Source: Lentibacillus halodurans (lineage in GTDB: Bacteria > Bacillota > Bacilli > Bacillales > Amphibacillaceae). From it: 64,000 nucleotides of DNA. The stretch spans positions 186,001 to 250,000 of the forward strand of contig NZ_FOJW01000004.1 of assembly GCF_900112045.1 (NCBI RefSeq), read 5' to 3'. Position 1 is the stretch's first letter, and every line of letters begins with the position of its first letter. Shown one piece after another: positions 7,394 through 16,217 of this stretch. Both the position numbers and the translations under genes were made by a program. The notes beneath the pieces are model-generated. The model ran no database searches and was not told the origin of the DNA. It was given only the letters and a program-made list of their open reading frames with translations.

Positions 7394-9235
7394 CTAAGCC
7401 TCTTTCGGCAATACAATCCGTTTATACATCTTTACTGTAATCCAAAAATACAGACCATAGATAACAAGGAAAATGCTGATTGGCATCCATATTTTTGTAT
7501 ACGGTTCGATGATAATGAACGAAAACATTTGCATCCCGATCAGGACATGGACAAGACCGACGAGTGCTGGAAACAGGAACAGCAGAAATAATTCTCGATA
7601 AATGGATTTAACGAGCAGCGATTTTCGGACGCCGATTTTGCGAAGCATGCTGTAGCGATGGGTGTCGGTCGTTGCTGTTGACAGCAGTTTGAACATTAGG
7701 ACACTTGCCATCATCATAAGAAATGCAACACCAAGGAAGATTCCCATGAAAATGGTGCCGCTGGATATGGCCTTGAACCCAACGTAATTACCGTATTTAC
7801 CCGGAATGGTCTCAGCACCCTCTCCACGATAGTTTTCCGCCAATTCCTGCTGATTCTCACTGATTGTTTCAAACTGTGAAAGATGCGCCGTAAAGTTATC
7901 AACCTGCAACAATTCAACGGATGTCTCGTCTGCGGATATGTCATGATAGTTTCCTTTGTCAACAACATAAATACTTTTTCCGCCAAACATCGACGAGCTG
8001 GCATTCATCTCCATGGATAATGCGGTGGACCAGGCATCAGGCAACTCTTCAAATTTGTATTTCGCTTCAGGGAGTGATTCTGAAATGCGTGTCCCCTCCG
8101 GAATCTCCATCGATGTTGGATCCACTTGTTTAATCATCGGTGGATTTTCCAGCAAGTCTTCCTTTAGAAAATAAACCCCCTGATCATTCACTTTATAATG
8201 GTAGGTGTTTTGTTCCGTGATATTCATGTTCGCAAGTGCGGTTTCGTCCTCTTCCGTTGGTTGGTGAATAGCTGCGTCATTGGCATAAAAGGCTGATGCC
8301 TGAAGTTCAACATTATGGTAAAATGAAATACCGGCTGTCATCGCCCCAAGTCCCATTGCAATCAACATGGCAACTGTTCCAAGCACTTTCGTCAGATTCA
8401 GCATTCGGAATCGCAGCTGGCCAAGTGTGAACGAATTAAGTCCTTTTTCATTCAGGGAGCGATTGCCTTTCAATTTTTTCACGAACCAAGGCAGGAATGA
8501 TATAAACATTAAATAGGTTCCAGGTACAATGGTGATCGCTGCTAATATCAGCCCATAGTGTTCCAGCTGCCCCATGTTGATCATGGCGTAATACCCGACA
8601 CCTATTAAAATGACCGCCAATACCACACCGATGAAAGTCTTTTTTCCTTTCACTTTGACATGATCCTGCTTTTGCTCAGCGTGGAGCAGGTTCAGGACAC
8701 TTTTGCGGGCTATTTTCCCTGCATTTACGATCGATGTCAGGAAGAATAACACAACATAAAAAATAATTGTTGTGATCATGGAAGGTGGATATAGTGCTTC
8801 AAATCCTTCACCTGAGAAGTCCAGCTGCCACATGAACAGTTCGGCAATTCCTTTTGCTAGTCCGACGCCGACAGTTAAACCGATCATCAAAGATACAATA
8901 CCTATAAAAAAGGTCTCGAAGAACATGAGCTGGGTAACTTTATGTTTTTTGGCCCCGAGCGTCATGTACATGCCCATCTCTTTTTGCCGAAGTGTGAGTA
9001 TAAAGGATGTGGCATAAAAAATATAAAATACAGTGATTGCGCCCAGTATGAATGTGCCAACGTGGAATACGAACACGATAGCACTGATCATTGAGTTGGA
9101 CTCGATAAAGGCCTGGTTTTGGGCAAGTGTTTCAAACATATAAAAAATGGCAATTGAAATGGTCAGCCCGAACAACAGCACCAAATAGTCTTTAAACATC
9201 TTCCGCATGCTGGATAGTGATAATTTCAGTAACAT
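7394..9235 (-). CDS. Bce-type ABC transporter permease (FtsX fold)
   Basis: 613 residues, the typical BceB/YxdM/PsdB size. Seven helices in residues 17-307, a large extracytoplasmic domain (about 310-505), then three helices to the C-terminus: the ten-helix Bce arrangement. Family members, with their ATPase, free lipid II-cycle intermediates from bacitracin or lantibiotic-type antibiotics and signal drug load to a partner histidine kinase. ATG 9235 follows AGGGAGAG. It is third in a cluster with the ATPase (9453-10220) and a small membrane protein (9267-9437). No two-component system is found in the window. Confidence 0.9.
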   Translation of the reverse strand: MLLKLSLSSMRKMFKDYLVLLFGLTISIAIFYMFETLAQNQAFIESNSMISAIVFVFHVGTFILGAITVFYIFYATSFILTLRQKEMGMYMTLGAKKHKVTQLMFFETFFIGIVSLMIGLTVGVGLAKGIAELFMWQLDFSGEGFEALYPPSMITTIIFYVVLFFLTSIVNAGKIARKSVLNLLHAEQKQDHVKVKGKKTFIGVVLAVILIGVGYYAMINMGQLEHYGLILAAITIVPGTYLMFISFLPWFVKKLKGNRSLNEKGLNSFTLGQLRFRMLNLTKVLGTVAMLIAMGLGAMTAGISFYHNVELQASAFYANDAAIHQPTEEDETALANMNITEQNTYHYKVNDQGVYFLKEDLLENPPMIKQVDPTSMEIPEGTRISESLPEAKYKFEELPDAWSTALSMEMNASSSMFGGKSIYVVDKGNYHDISADETSVELLQVDNFTAHLSQFETISENQQELAENYRGEGAETIPGKYGNYVGFKAISSGTIFMGIFLGVAFLMMMASVLMFKLLSTATTDTHRYSMLRKIGVRKSLLVKSIYRELFLLFLFPALVGLVHVLIGMQMFSFIIIEPYTKIWMPISIFLVIYGLYFWITVKMYKRIVLPKEA

Positions 9236-9266
9236 GTCATGGTCTCTCCCTTTATAAAATCCCTTC

Positions 9267-9437
9267 TTAATTGCTGATTGCCAAATATGGTATATACGTC
9301 ACCATGTAAATAACAAACAGAATAACTGGCATTTTCCAAGCCATATTTTGATAACCCTTTTTTACTAGCTCAACAATAAATAATGCAACGGAACTGAACA
9401 AAGCAACCATTGATATGATAAAAAGTACTTGTTCCAA
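9267..9437 (-). CDS. 56-residue two-helix membrane protein inside the Bce operon
   Basis: Short gene with a strong ribosome site: AGGAGG, seven bases, then TTG 9437. Predicted helices are about residues 4-23 (VLFIISMVALFSSVALFIV) and 37-54 (MPVILFVIYMVTYIPYLA), joined by a basic loop (KKGYQNMAWK). It lies 15 bp downstream of the ATPase gene and 31 bp upstream of the permease gene, all on the same strand, so co-expression is very likely. I recognise no family. It could be a transporter accessory subunit or a peptide modulating the permease. The reading frame, ribosome site and spacing are visible; the role is inference. Confidence 0.75.
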   Translation of the reverse strand: MEQVLFIISMVALFSSVALFIVELVKKGYQNMAWKMPVILFVIYMVTYIPYLAISN

Positions 9438-9452
9438 TTGAAAACCTCCTTT

Positions 9453-10220
9453 CTATTCCACCTCATCCGGTGATGTGAACTCTGACAGTGCGTCTAGTAT
9501 GGTCTGGTGAAATTCATTCCGGCTCCCTTTGCGGAAAATCTCCTTATACAATTCACCGTCCTGAATGAACAGGATTCGGTCGCAATAACTTGCACTAAGC
9601 GGGTCATGGGTGACAAGCATAATCGAAACATGATGGTTTTTATGAAGATGGACCATAGCTTCCATTAAGCTTTTGGCACTTTTGGAATCAAGCGCACCAG
9701 TTGGTTCATCGGCCAGAATAATGGCGGGTTCGTGAACAAGTGCACGTGCTGCGGCTGCCCGTTGTTTTTGTCCGCCGGATATGGTCGCCGGATATTTTTC
9801 CAGAATGTTTGTAATGCCCAGTTTTGCTGCCACCTCCTGTACAGAAGGTTTGATTTTTCGTGATGGAACACCCTGCAGTGACAGCGGCAATGCAATATTT
9901 TCATAGACTGTCAAGTTTTCAAGCAGATTAAAGTCTTGAAAAATAAACCCGAGCTGTTCTGATCTGAAGTCTGCCAACTGTCCTTGTTTCATGTGCGTAA
10001 TGTCGGTACCGGCGATTTGGATTGCTCCGCCTGTTGGTTTATCCAGTGTCGACACGACATTTAAAAGTGTTGTCTTGCCGGCACCGGATGGCCCCATCAC
10101 GCCTACAAACTCACCCTCCTGAATATTAAAAGAGACACCGTTCAGCGCACGATACTGGTTCTCATTCCGTTTGCCGAAAACTTTTTGCACGTCCTTTACA
10201 TTTACAACTGTTGTACCCAT
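9453..10220 (-). CDS. Bce-type ABC transporter ATPase
   Basis: 255 residues, like BceA/YxdL/PsdA of B. subtilis. Walker A GPSGAGKTT near residue 43, Q-loop FIFQDFNLLE, signature ISGGQKQRAAAARAL near 148, Walker B IILADEPTGALDSKS and switch His in LVTHD. It energises the permease encoded at 7394-9235. Start ATG 10220 has AGGAGG upstream. First gene of the three-gene cluster. Confidence 0.93.
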   Translation of the reverse strand: MGTTVVNVKDVQKVFGKRNENQYRALNGVSFNIQEGEFVGVMGPSGAGKTTLLNVVSTLDKPTGGAIQIAGTDITHMKQGQLADFRSEQLGFIFQDFNLLENLTVYENIALPLSLQGVPSRKIKPSVQEVAAKLGITNILEKYPATISGGQKQRAAAARALVHEPAIILADEPTGALDSKSAKSLMEAMVHLHKNHHVSIMLVTHDPLSASYCDRILFIQDGELYKEIFRKGSRNEFHQTILDALSEFTSPDEVE

Positions 10221-10365
10221 GTTTATATCCTCCTGTTTTAAATCTATTGCCAGTTTATCCGTATTGAAGGGGACTTACCATGCATTTTCCTTTCAGTAAT
10301 CTTACAATTTTGAAAGGCTGGATTCCGGTCAGGCTCTTTTATATTACAATCGTATTCTGTACTTG

Positions 10366-10412
10366 AAAGGTGGCACTTTTTTAAGAAATTTTTTATTTGT
10401 AATGCCACCTTT
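10366..10412. terminator. Inverted repeat upstream of the Bce cluster
   Basis: AAAGGTGGCA (10366-10375) and TGCCACCTTT (10403-10412) pair perfectly over 10 bp around an A/T-rich 27-nt loop. On the plus strand GCTTTTTT follows. It stands between divergent transcription units with no gene ending into it, so it may instead be a regulatory palindrome. About 230 bp here (10221-10455) contain no gene. Confidence 0.4.
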
Positions 10413-10455
10413 TGCTTTTTTCATTCGATTGTAGGAGTGAAAGGAGGTGATCGGC

Positions 10456-10680
10456 ATGGCTGACGAACAACAAGTAAGCTCGCTTTTTAACGCTGATTTT
10501 GAACGACGGGGGCAATATGATGACAGGGGAGACATTTATGAATCGAAAAGCTTCAACAATATAAAACCGGATGCAGCTGCAGATCAGCTATATGTCATCG
10601 CAACGGTTATCGCGGGACTGCAGGAACGGCCGCTTCATACGAACGAACCACATGATGGCTCGGAAATCTTGCAGGTATAG
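10456..10680 (+). CDS. DUF1659 family small protein
   Basis: 74 residues. The C-terminal two thirds (KSFNNIKPDAAADQLYVIATVIAGLQ) match the DUF1659 pattern, in which a short N-terminal hairpin is followed by ADQLY and a helix ending before a short tail. The family is common in Bacillaceae, usually next to DUF2922 and YvrJ-type genes; its function is unknown. ATG 10456 has an ideal AAAGGAGGTGAT site. A yvrJ-like gene follows at 10848; no DUF2922 gene is seen between them. Confidence 0.8.
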   Translation: MADEQQVSSLFNADFERRGQYDDRGDIYESKSFNNIKPDAAADQLYVIATVIAGLQERPLHTNEPHDGSEILQV

Positions 10681-10847
10681 AATTGGTGGAATCTATTAGG
10701 AAGGCGGAAAATTGATAAGAAAGAGTGCACTGATTTTATAGGAAGCCGATTAGGTTCTTAATACATGCATGAACTCAAACGCGAGCAAGAAGCACTTAAT
10801 GGTGAGATCACGTATCAGCAAAATCCAAACCAAAGGAGGTCATATCA

Positions 10848-10982
10848 GTGGAAGATTGGGTATCTTTTGTGACGGAGGTTGGCTTTCCGATCATGGTGAC
10901 ATTTTACTTGCTGCACAGGATCGAAGGTAAACTGAACGATCTGATTGAATCCATCCACGCACTCCCGGATAAAATGAAATAA
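10848..10982 (+). CDS. yvrJ: YvrJ family small membrane protein
   Basis: 44 residues with a single N-terminal helix (VSFVTEVGFPIMVTFYLL) followed by HRIEGKLNDLIESI, the usual YvrJ pattern. It starts with GTG 10848 after AAAGGAGG. Probable small membrane protein, function unknown, commonly found beside DUF1659. The 167 bp between the two genes hold no recognisable coding sequence. Confidence 0.8.
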   Translation: MEDWVSFVTEVGFPIMVTFYLLHRIEGKLNDLIESIHALPDKMK

Positions 10983-10992
10983 TACTTTCAAT

Positions 10993-11027
10993 GGAAAACT
11001 TCGGCTGTTACCGGAGTTTTCCGTTTT
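10993..11027 (+). terminator. Terminator after yvrJ
   Basis: GGAAAACT (10993-11000) pairs with AGTTTTCC (11015-11022), extended inside by CGG/CCG, and is followed by GTTTT. The next 200 bp up to 11227 contain no gene. Confidence 0.8.
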
Positions 11028-11227
11028 AAAGCGTTGTGATCAACATACGATAAAGGAAGAAGTATCATTAAACATTTATTGGCAGGGTAAACTGCCAAAT
11101 AATTGCCGAAACCATGTTTACAATCCATACGGTTCTCCCATCCTATTAATAGGCTTCAGTTTAAATGTTCGTCTCATCATAGTAAAATAATAGATAAAGA
11201 GATGGCAGAAAGTAGGGTAAATGCGTT

Positions 11228-14200
11228 TTGAAAAACATTCATGATATCGAGATACAAAAAATGTTTTCAGCCGCCGTCTACCAGCGCGGCTTACAATATT
11301 ATAACCATAACCTCGTCAGCAACCTGGTATACGACCGTAATTTTAAAATCTGGTCTGCTGTTGTACATGGATCTGATGAATATTTCGTGGAGATTAATAC
11401 AGCTGAAATGGAGAACGGCTCGTTTGACGTGTCCTGCAATTGCCCGGCATTTGACACTTTCGGACCGTGTAAACACATTGCGGCGGTTCTGATCGAAATC
11501 AGCAACAGCCAAATGAATAACCCGCTCAAAAAGTCAAAGGATTACTCGACGACCGACTGGCTGATGAACTCGATTGCATCATTAGCCACATACCAGCCTG
11601 CATCCGAAATCTCACTAAAAAAAGTACCGCTTCATGTGGAATATCATTGCAGGTGGAATGATGAATACAATCTGCTTCTGGAGTTGAAAGTCGGTGAAAA
11701 TCGCCCCCTCGTCGTCAAGAAACTACAGGACTTCCTGGAGAATGTTTTTCTGGGCAATGAGCATTACTTTACGAAAACATTTACATTTAATCCGGAGATT
11801 CATTATTTTCATGAGCAGGATATCCAAATTTTTAAGTTGCTGTATGACATATTGAACAATGAAAAGGTATATACTGACAGGGAAATCTACCAGTTTATGA
11901 GTTCACCTGAACGCTCAGTTGTTATTCCGCCGTTAATGGCGAAACAGCTGATCCATATGCTTTCTGAGCGTGACTTTACTGTTAAAACTGAACTGGGGAA
12001 TTTTCAGGATATAACAATTGTCGAGGGAGACCTCCCGTTTCATTTTGATTTGTCCAAAACTGAAAACGGTGAGTTGTCGCTCTTGATGGGCGATATACGT
12101 GCCACCACGTATTTTGAACACTATGATCTGCTATTTTCACAGGGGACATTCTATTATCCTGCTCCTGAGCAGATACCGGTTATTGCCCAGGTCATGACCG
12201 CCGGAAGACAAAGTGAACGGCTGCCGATTACGAGTGAACAGGCAGATGATTTCATTTCCCAGGTCATTCCTTCATTGGAAAAAATCGGTGACGTCAATAT
12301 GGCGGAAAATGTGGCCGACGAAATCATTCAACTGCCGCTTCAGGCCAAATTGTACCTTGAATTGCAGGATGATTGGATTATTGGCAAGCTCAGCTATCAC
12401 TACGGGAATCATGAAATCGATCCATTTAACGGCCGTGAACAGGATCAGAATGACGTCATCGTCATCCGTGATGTGGAAAAGGAACAGCAGATCATGCACC
12501 TGATTGAGCATGCCAACTTTCATTACAATGGGAAAGCATTATATATTGAAAACAATGAGGACACATTATATGACTTTCTATTCAAGGTGCTGCCAGTGTT
12601 GGATAAATATCTTGAGCTGTACATGACAGCGGACATCCGCAAATTCTTCGTTGATAGTCAGCCTTTACCGAATACAAGTGTACAGCTGGAATCATCGTCC
12701 AATTTGCTGGACATTGGTTTCAATATTGATGGTATTGATGATGCAGAAGTCAAACAAGTCCTGGATGCTGTTATGGAAAAAAAGCGTTACTATCGTATGG
12801 AGGATGGTGCATTCCTGTCTTTGGAAGGAGAGGAGTTCGCTTCGATGAAACAGCTTTTTAATGAGCTGGATGTCGAGCGGGCTGATTTGCAGGATGGGAA
12901 TATGCAAATACCTCTTTACCGTGGTGCACAGCTGGATGAATTAATAGACACGAACAAGCAATACGATTCGGCCTTCCGAAAGCTGCTATATCAATTGAAG
13001 TCACCGGAGGAACAGGTATATCCCCTTCCGGAAAATCTGCAGGCAACACTCAGAAATTATCAGCTGACAGGGTATCAATGGTTCAAGTCACTGAGCCATT
13101 ACCACCTTGGCGGAATTCTCGCAGATGACATGGGGCTTGGCAAAACGGTACAGAGTATTGCCTATCTTCTTTCCGATCCTGGTGATACGCCGCATTTGAT
13201 TGTCGCACCATCATCGGTTTTATATAATTGGAAAAATGAATTCGAAAAATTTGCCCCTGATTTACAAGTGGCTGTGTTAACGGGATCCCCGGCAGAACGG
13301 AAAAACATGATCGGATCATATGAGAATAAGGATGTTTGGATCACGTCCTATGCAACATTGCGTCAGGACATCGAACTGTATGAGGAGAAGGAATTCCGGA
13401 CACTGATCCTCGATGAGGCACAGTACATTAAAAACTATGCAACGAAAACATCACAGGCAATACGGCAGTTGAAAGCAAGCAGGCGCTTTGCTTTAAGCGG
13501 TACCCCGATTGAAAACTCGATTGATGAACTTTGGTCCATTTTTCAGGTAATTTTACCGGGGCTGATGCCGAATCAGCGCAAGTTTAAACAGCTGTCCCAT
13601 GATAAGATTGCATCGATGACCAAACCGTTTATTTTACGGCGGGTCAAGCAAGATGTCCTGAAAGAACTGCCCGAAAAAATCGAATCCGTACACGTATCGG
13701 AACTGACCAAAGACCAAAAAGATTTATATGTCGGGTATTGGCGCCAGCTGCAGCAGGAAGCGGCACAGTCCATGAAAGAGGGCGGTTTTCAGCAGAATCG
13801 AATGAAGATTTTGGCCGGATTAACACGCCTGCGTCAGATTTGCTGCCATCCGTCGGTGTTTGTGGAAAATTACGAAGGCGAATCAGGCAAATTGAATCAG
13901 CTGATGGACACCGTGAAAAACGCGGTGACCAATGGCAAACGGATGCTGATCTTCTCGCAGTTTACCAGCATGCATGAAATCATTATGGAAAAGCTGCAGG
14001 ATGAAAGTATTGACTATTTCTACCTGCATGGCCAGACTGAATCTGAAGAACGTGTACAAATGAGTGAACGGTTTAATAACGGGGAAAAAAGTGTCTTTCT
14101 TGTTTCCTTAAAAGCAGGCGGCACCGGCTTGAATTTGACCGGGGCAGATACTGTCATTCTGTATGATTTATGGTGGAACCCAGCAGTTGAGGATCAGGCA

Positions 14201-14395
14201 ACAGGGCGTGCGCACCGGTTTGGGCAGAAAAAAGTCGTTCAAGTGATTCGCCTGATAACGGAAGGTACCATTGAGGAAAAAATATACGAACTGCAGCAGA
14301 AAAAACGTGAGCTGATCGATCAGGTCATCCAGCCAGGTGAGACGATGCTGTCGAGCCTGAGTGAGGAAGATGTCCGAGAGCTCCTTAATATATAG
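11228..14395 (+). CDS. SNF2-family helicase with SWIM zinc finger
   Basis: 1055 residues. An N-terminal SWIM zinc motif (C70-x-C72-x8-C81-x-H83, in SCNCPAFDTFGPCKHIA) is followed by a long middle region without recognised motifs (about 100-590) and an SF2 Snf2 core. Motif I is DDMGLGKT (near 633), motif II DEAQ (near 729), then SGTPIENS, and the C-terminal lobe has FSQFTSMHE and the arginine-rich GRAHRFGQ. Related Bacillus proteins include YwqA and YqhH. These enzymes move on double-stranded DNA or displace bound proteins; the target here is unknown. TTG 11228 follows AGGG by about 10 nt; no ATG gives a better start without cutting conserved sequence. Confidence 0.92.
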   Translation: MKNIHDIEIQKMFSAAVYQRGLQYYNHNLVSNLVYDRNFKIWSAVVHGSDEYFVEINTAEMENGSFDVSCNCPAFDTFGPCKHIAAVLIEISNSQMNNPLKKSKDYSTTDWLMNSIASLATYQPASEISLKKVPLHVEYHCRWNDEYNLLLELKVGENRPLVVKKLQDFLENVFLGNEHYFTKTFTFNPEIHYFHEQDIQIFKLLYDILNNEKVYTDREIYQFMSSPERSVVIPPLMAKQLIHMLSERDFTVKTELGNFQDITIVEGDLPFHFDLSKTENGELSLLMGDIRATTYFEHYDLLFSQGTFYYPAPEQIPVIAQVMTAGRQSERLPITSEQADDFISQVIPSLEKIGDVNMAENVADEIIQLPLQAKLYLELQDDWIIGKLSYHYGNHEIDPFNGREQDQNDVIVIRDVEKEQQIMHLIEHANFHYNGKALYIENNEDTLYDFLFKVLPVLDKYLELYMTADIRKFFVDSQPLPNTSVQLESSSNLLDIGFNIDGIDDAEVKQVLDAVMEKKRYYRMEDGAFLSLEGEEFASMKQLFNELDVERADLQDGNMQIPLYRGAQLDELIDTNKQYDSAFRKLLYQLKSPEEQVYPLPENLQATLRNYQLTGYQWFKSLSHYHLGGILADDMGLGKTVQSIAYLLSDPGDTPHLIVAPSSVLYNWKNEFEKFAPDLQVAVLTGSPAERKNMIGSYENKDVWITSYATLRQDIELYEEKEFRTLILDEAQYIKNYATKTSQAIRQLKASRRFALSGTPIENSIDELWSIFQVILPGLMPNQRKFKQLSHDKIASMTKPFILRRVKQDVLKELPEKIESVHVSELTKDQKDLYVGYWRQLQQEAAQSMKEGGFQQNRMKILAGLTRLRQICCHPSVFVENYEGESGKLNQLMDTVKNAVTNGKRMLIFSQFTSMHEIIMEKLQDESIDYFYLHGQTESEERVQMSERFNNGEKSVFLVSLKAGGTGLNLTGADTVILYDLWWNPAVEDQATGRAHRFGQKKVVQVIRLITEGTIEEKIYELQQKKRELIDQVIQPGETMLSSLSEEDVRELLNI

Positions 14396-14459
14396 CAGCG
14401 GGATGTGTTTTACAGAATTGCAAGTAAGTTATATACTGGAATAAACAGAACTGAAAGGG

Positions 14460-14621
14460 ATGGTTAAAACGATTTATTTTTTCAAAGGGATTACAAAGTT
14501 TTTTGTATCCAATTTTGCTGTTATTTTAGCAATCGTGCTGCTTCCAGTATTCCTGATAACCGACTCTGTTTCGATTTTCGATGATATTATGAATTACTTA
14601 TTCAACAATAACAGATCATGA
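14460..14621 (+). CDS. Possible 53-residue single-helix membrane peptide
   Basis: ATG 14460 opens 53 codons with a basic N-terminus (MVKTIYFFKGITK) and one strong helix (FAVILAIVLLPVFLI). It ends just before a perfect terminator. AAAGGG touches the ATG directly, so the ribosome spacing is poor and initiation is uncertain. No family recognised. Confidence 0.45.
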   Translation: MVKTIYFFKGITKFFVSNFAVILAIVLLPVFLITDSVSIFDDIMNYLFNNNRS

Positions 14622-14625
14622 AAGC

Positions 14626-14659
14626 ACAAAGACCGGATATCTAAAAATCCGGTCTTTGT
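14626..14659. terminator. Bidirectional terminator between convergent genes
   Basis: ACAAAGACCGGAT (14626-14638) and ATCCGGTCTTTGT (14647-14659) make a perfect 13-bp stem with an 8-nt loop. It serves the plus-strand genes before it and the regulator gene ending at 14665. Confidence 0.9.
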
Positions 14660-14664
14660 ACTGC

Positions 14665-15957
14665 CTACTGATTCAGCTTAAATAGTTTTCGCGGACGTCC
14701 CTTTACATATGGTTTTTCTTCCCCGATCGCTTTTATCACATTTCCCGAGATCAGTTTTTTAATGGTACGTTCAGCACTGCGCTTTGTGACCCCGTAATAT
14801 TTTGCGATATCATTGGATGAAAATGGTTCATTGTTTCGCACTTCAATGAAACCGATAAAATTATAGGATAATTCGTTATTTAATTTTGCTTCATGAATCA
14901 GTGAACGGTATAATGCGGATGGATTAAACTCCTTTTTTATACCGAGCGGACCGATCATGTCACGGCGCTCATTTACGATGAAACATGTGCCATCGTCTCT
15001 CCTGCCACATGCATGCAGTGCGAGTTTTGCATTATCCTCGGCCTGTTTGGCTGTCAGTCCAAGTCCGAAGCCGATATCAACAGGTGTTTCCAGTTGATTT
15101 TCCATATCCTTTAACAGCGGAAAATCCCGAAAATGGTTGGTGATGTGATCCAGCATGCTGCGTGTTCCAAACAAAACAAACTGGTTATGGCTGTCGGATA
15201 AGAGGGATGCATGCGTTTTCCGGGAATAATTCAATAAAATCTGGTGCAGTTTCAGCCACAGTTCTTCGTTATAGGGATCACTTTTTTCTGATTGGATGGT
15301 TTCAAAGTTTTTAATACGGACATAGCCGGAAACAATTTGAGCGCTTTGTGACTGATTAATGGTAGCGATCGATTTGGCTTTTTCAATCGCATGTGTGAGA
15401 TTCAGTTTTGGTATCTGCATACGGCTTACTGGTACACCCCGCATCTTCAGGATTTGTTCGATTTCGTGAATGGAAGTCAGGACGTAATCAACTTTTTCCC
15501 TCCTCCAGAGCGTTTCGTGATAGGTGGCGATTTGCTCGATATTAACGGTATGATCGTTTCCATAACTGTATGTATAAATGTCGTCATCACTGATACCCAT
15601 TTCATGGAGAACCTCTTCCACATACCTGCTGTCGAAAACATCAATTGAGAGGCGGTCTATTGACTGATTGTGATCGTTTTTCACGTGATAGAAAGAACTC
15701 AAGATCATGTATGCATCAAAATCCACCTGGACAGAAGGCAGTCTTTTCTTATCGATTTTTTCTTTTGCATATAAATAGGACAGTGGACCTGTAAATAGAT
15801 AAATATCACACATTACCGCTTTTTCAACTAATTCCGCTGTTTCTCTTGCTTCCGTATAGGTAAAGGAAAATATTTCGATATCTTCCTGCTCTATAACGCA
15901 GCTGTAAAGCCGATTCATGATATCTTCCTGGCCAAATACTGCAATTTTGACTTTCAC
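14665..15957 (-). CDS. Transcriptional regulator: sensor region, GGDEF-like domain, C-terminal winged helix
   Basis: 430 residues. The N-terminal ~200 residues resemble a periplasmic-binding-like or PrpR-type sensory fold. A central region resembles the GGDEF/GTP-cyclohydrolase-III fold (YVRIKNFETIQ, then VDIGFGLGLTAKQAEDNAKLAL) but has no GGDEF catalytic motif. The last ~70 residues are a winged helix (SSNDIAKYYGVTKRSAERTIKKLI) ending in GRPRKLFKL. GTG 15957 follows GGGAGGAG; the longer ATG reading has no ribosome site. It is divergent from the TRAP operon and carries a palindrome at its own start site, so it probably controls both. Domain assignments beyond the winged helix are tentative. 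Confidence 0.78.
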   Translation of the reverse strand: MKVKIAVFGQEDIMNRLYSCVIEQEDIEIFSFTYTEARETAELVEKAVMCDIYLFTGPLSYLYAKEKIDKKRLPSVQVDFDAYMILSSFYHVKNDHNQSIDRLSIDVFDSRYVEEVLHEMGISDDDIYTYSYGNDHTVNIEQIATYHETLWRREKVDYVLTSIHEIEQILKMRGVPVSRMQIPKLNLTHAIEKAKSIATINQSQSAQIVSGYVRIKNFETIQSEKSDPYNEELWLKLHQILLNYSRKTHASLLSDSHNQFVLFGTRSMLDHITNHFRDFPLLKDMENQLETPVDIGFGLGLTAKQAEDNAKLALHACGRRDDGTCFIVNERRDMIGPLGIKKEFNPSALYRSLIHEAKLNNELSYNFIGFIEVRNNEPFSSNDIAKYYGVTKRSAERTIKKLISGNVIKAIGEEKPYVKGRPRKLFKLNQ

Positions 15958-16003
15958 GTTTACTCCTCCCTGTCCTGAGGTTATGTTAAATGTCATAATC
16001 GAC

Positions 16004-16057
16004 TTAACGACATAATTCGTTAATAGTTATAGTACGGAATTTTCATAATATTGTCAA
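16004..16057 (-). promoter_or_regulatory. Promoter of the regulator gene with overlapping palindromic operator
   Basis: On the minus strand TTGACA (16052-16057), a 17-bp spacer and TACTAT (16029-16034) form a sigma-A promoter. Immediately downstream TTAACGA-CATAAT-TCGTTAA (16004-16023) is a perfect 7-bp inverted repeat that would cover the transcription start. That suggests autorepression by the wHTH protein, which is inference. A further TTATG/CATAA repeat lies at 15981-15998. Confidence 0.65.
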
Positions 16058-16150
16058 GAAGGAAATTGAGGAATCGTGTAATATTTGAAAATAAGGTTAT
16101 AATCCTGCCTTTGTACCTTATAAAATAGTATTATCTTAATCTTATAAAAC

Positions 16151-16180
16151 TTGACATACCGGCTGAAAACGGTTTAAATT
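16151..16180 (+). promoter_or_regulatory. Sigma-A promoter of the TRAP operon
   Basis: Consensus TTGACA (16151-16156) and TTAAAT/TAAATT (16174-16180) are spaced by 17-18 bp, about 40 bp before the ATG of the binding-protein gene. Confidence 0.65.
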
Positions 16181-16217
16181 AAATATAGCTTTTAATAAAG
16201 TAAAGGGGGAAAATTAC

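Noticed and set aside
11228-16057. Possible defence island around the SNF2 helicase
   Set aside because: Neighbours are a DUF1659/YvrJ pair, a regulator and a TRAP operon; no nuclease, methylase or other defence gene is present.
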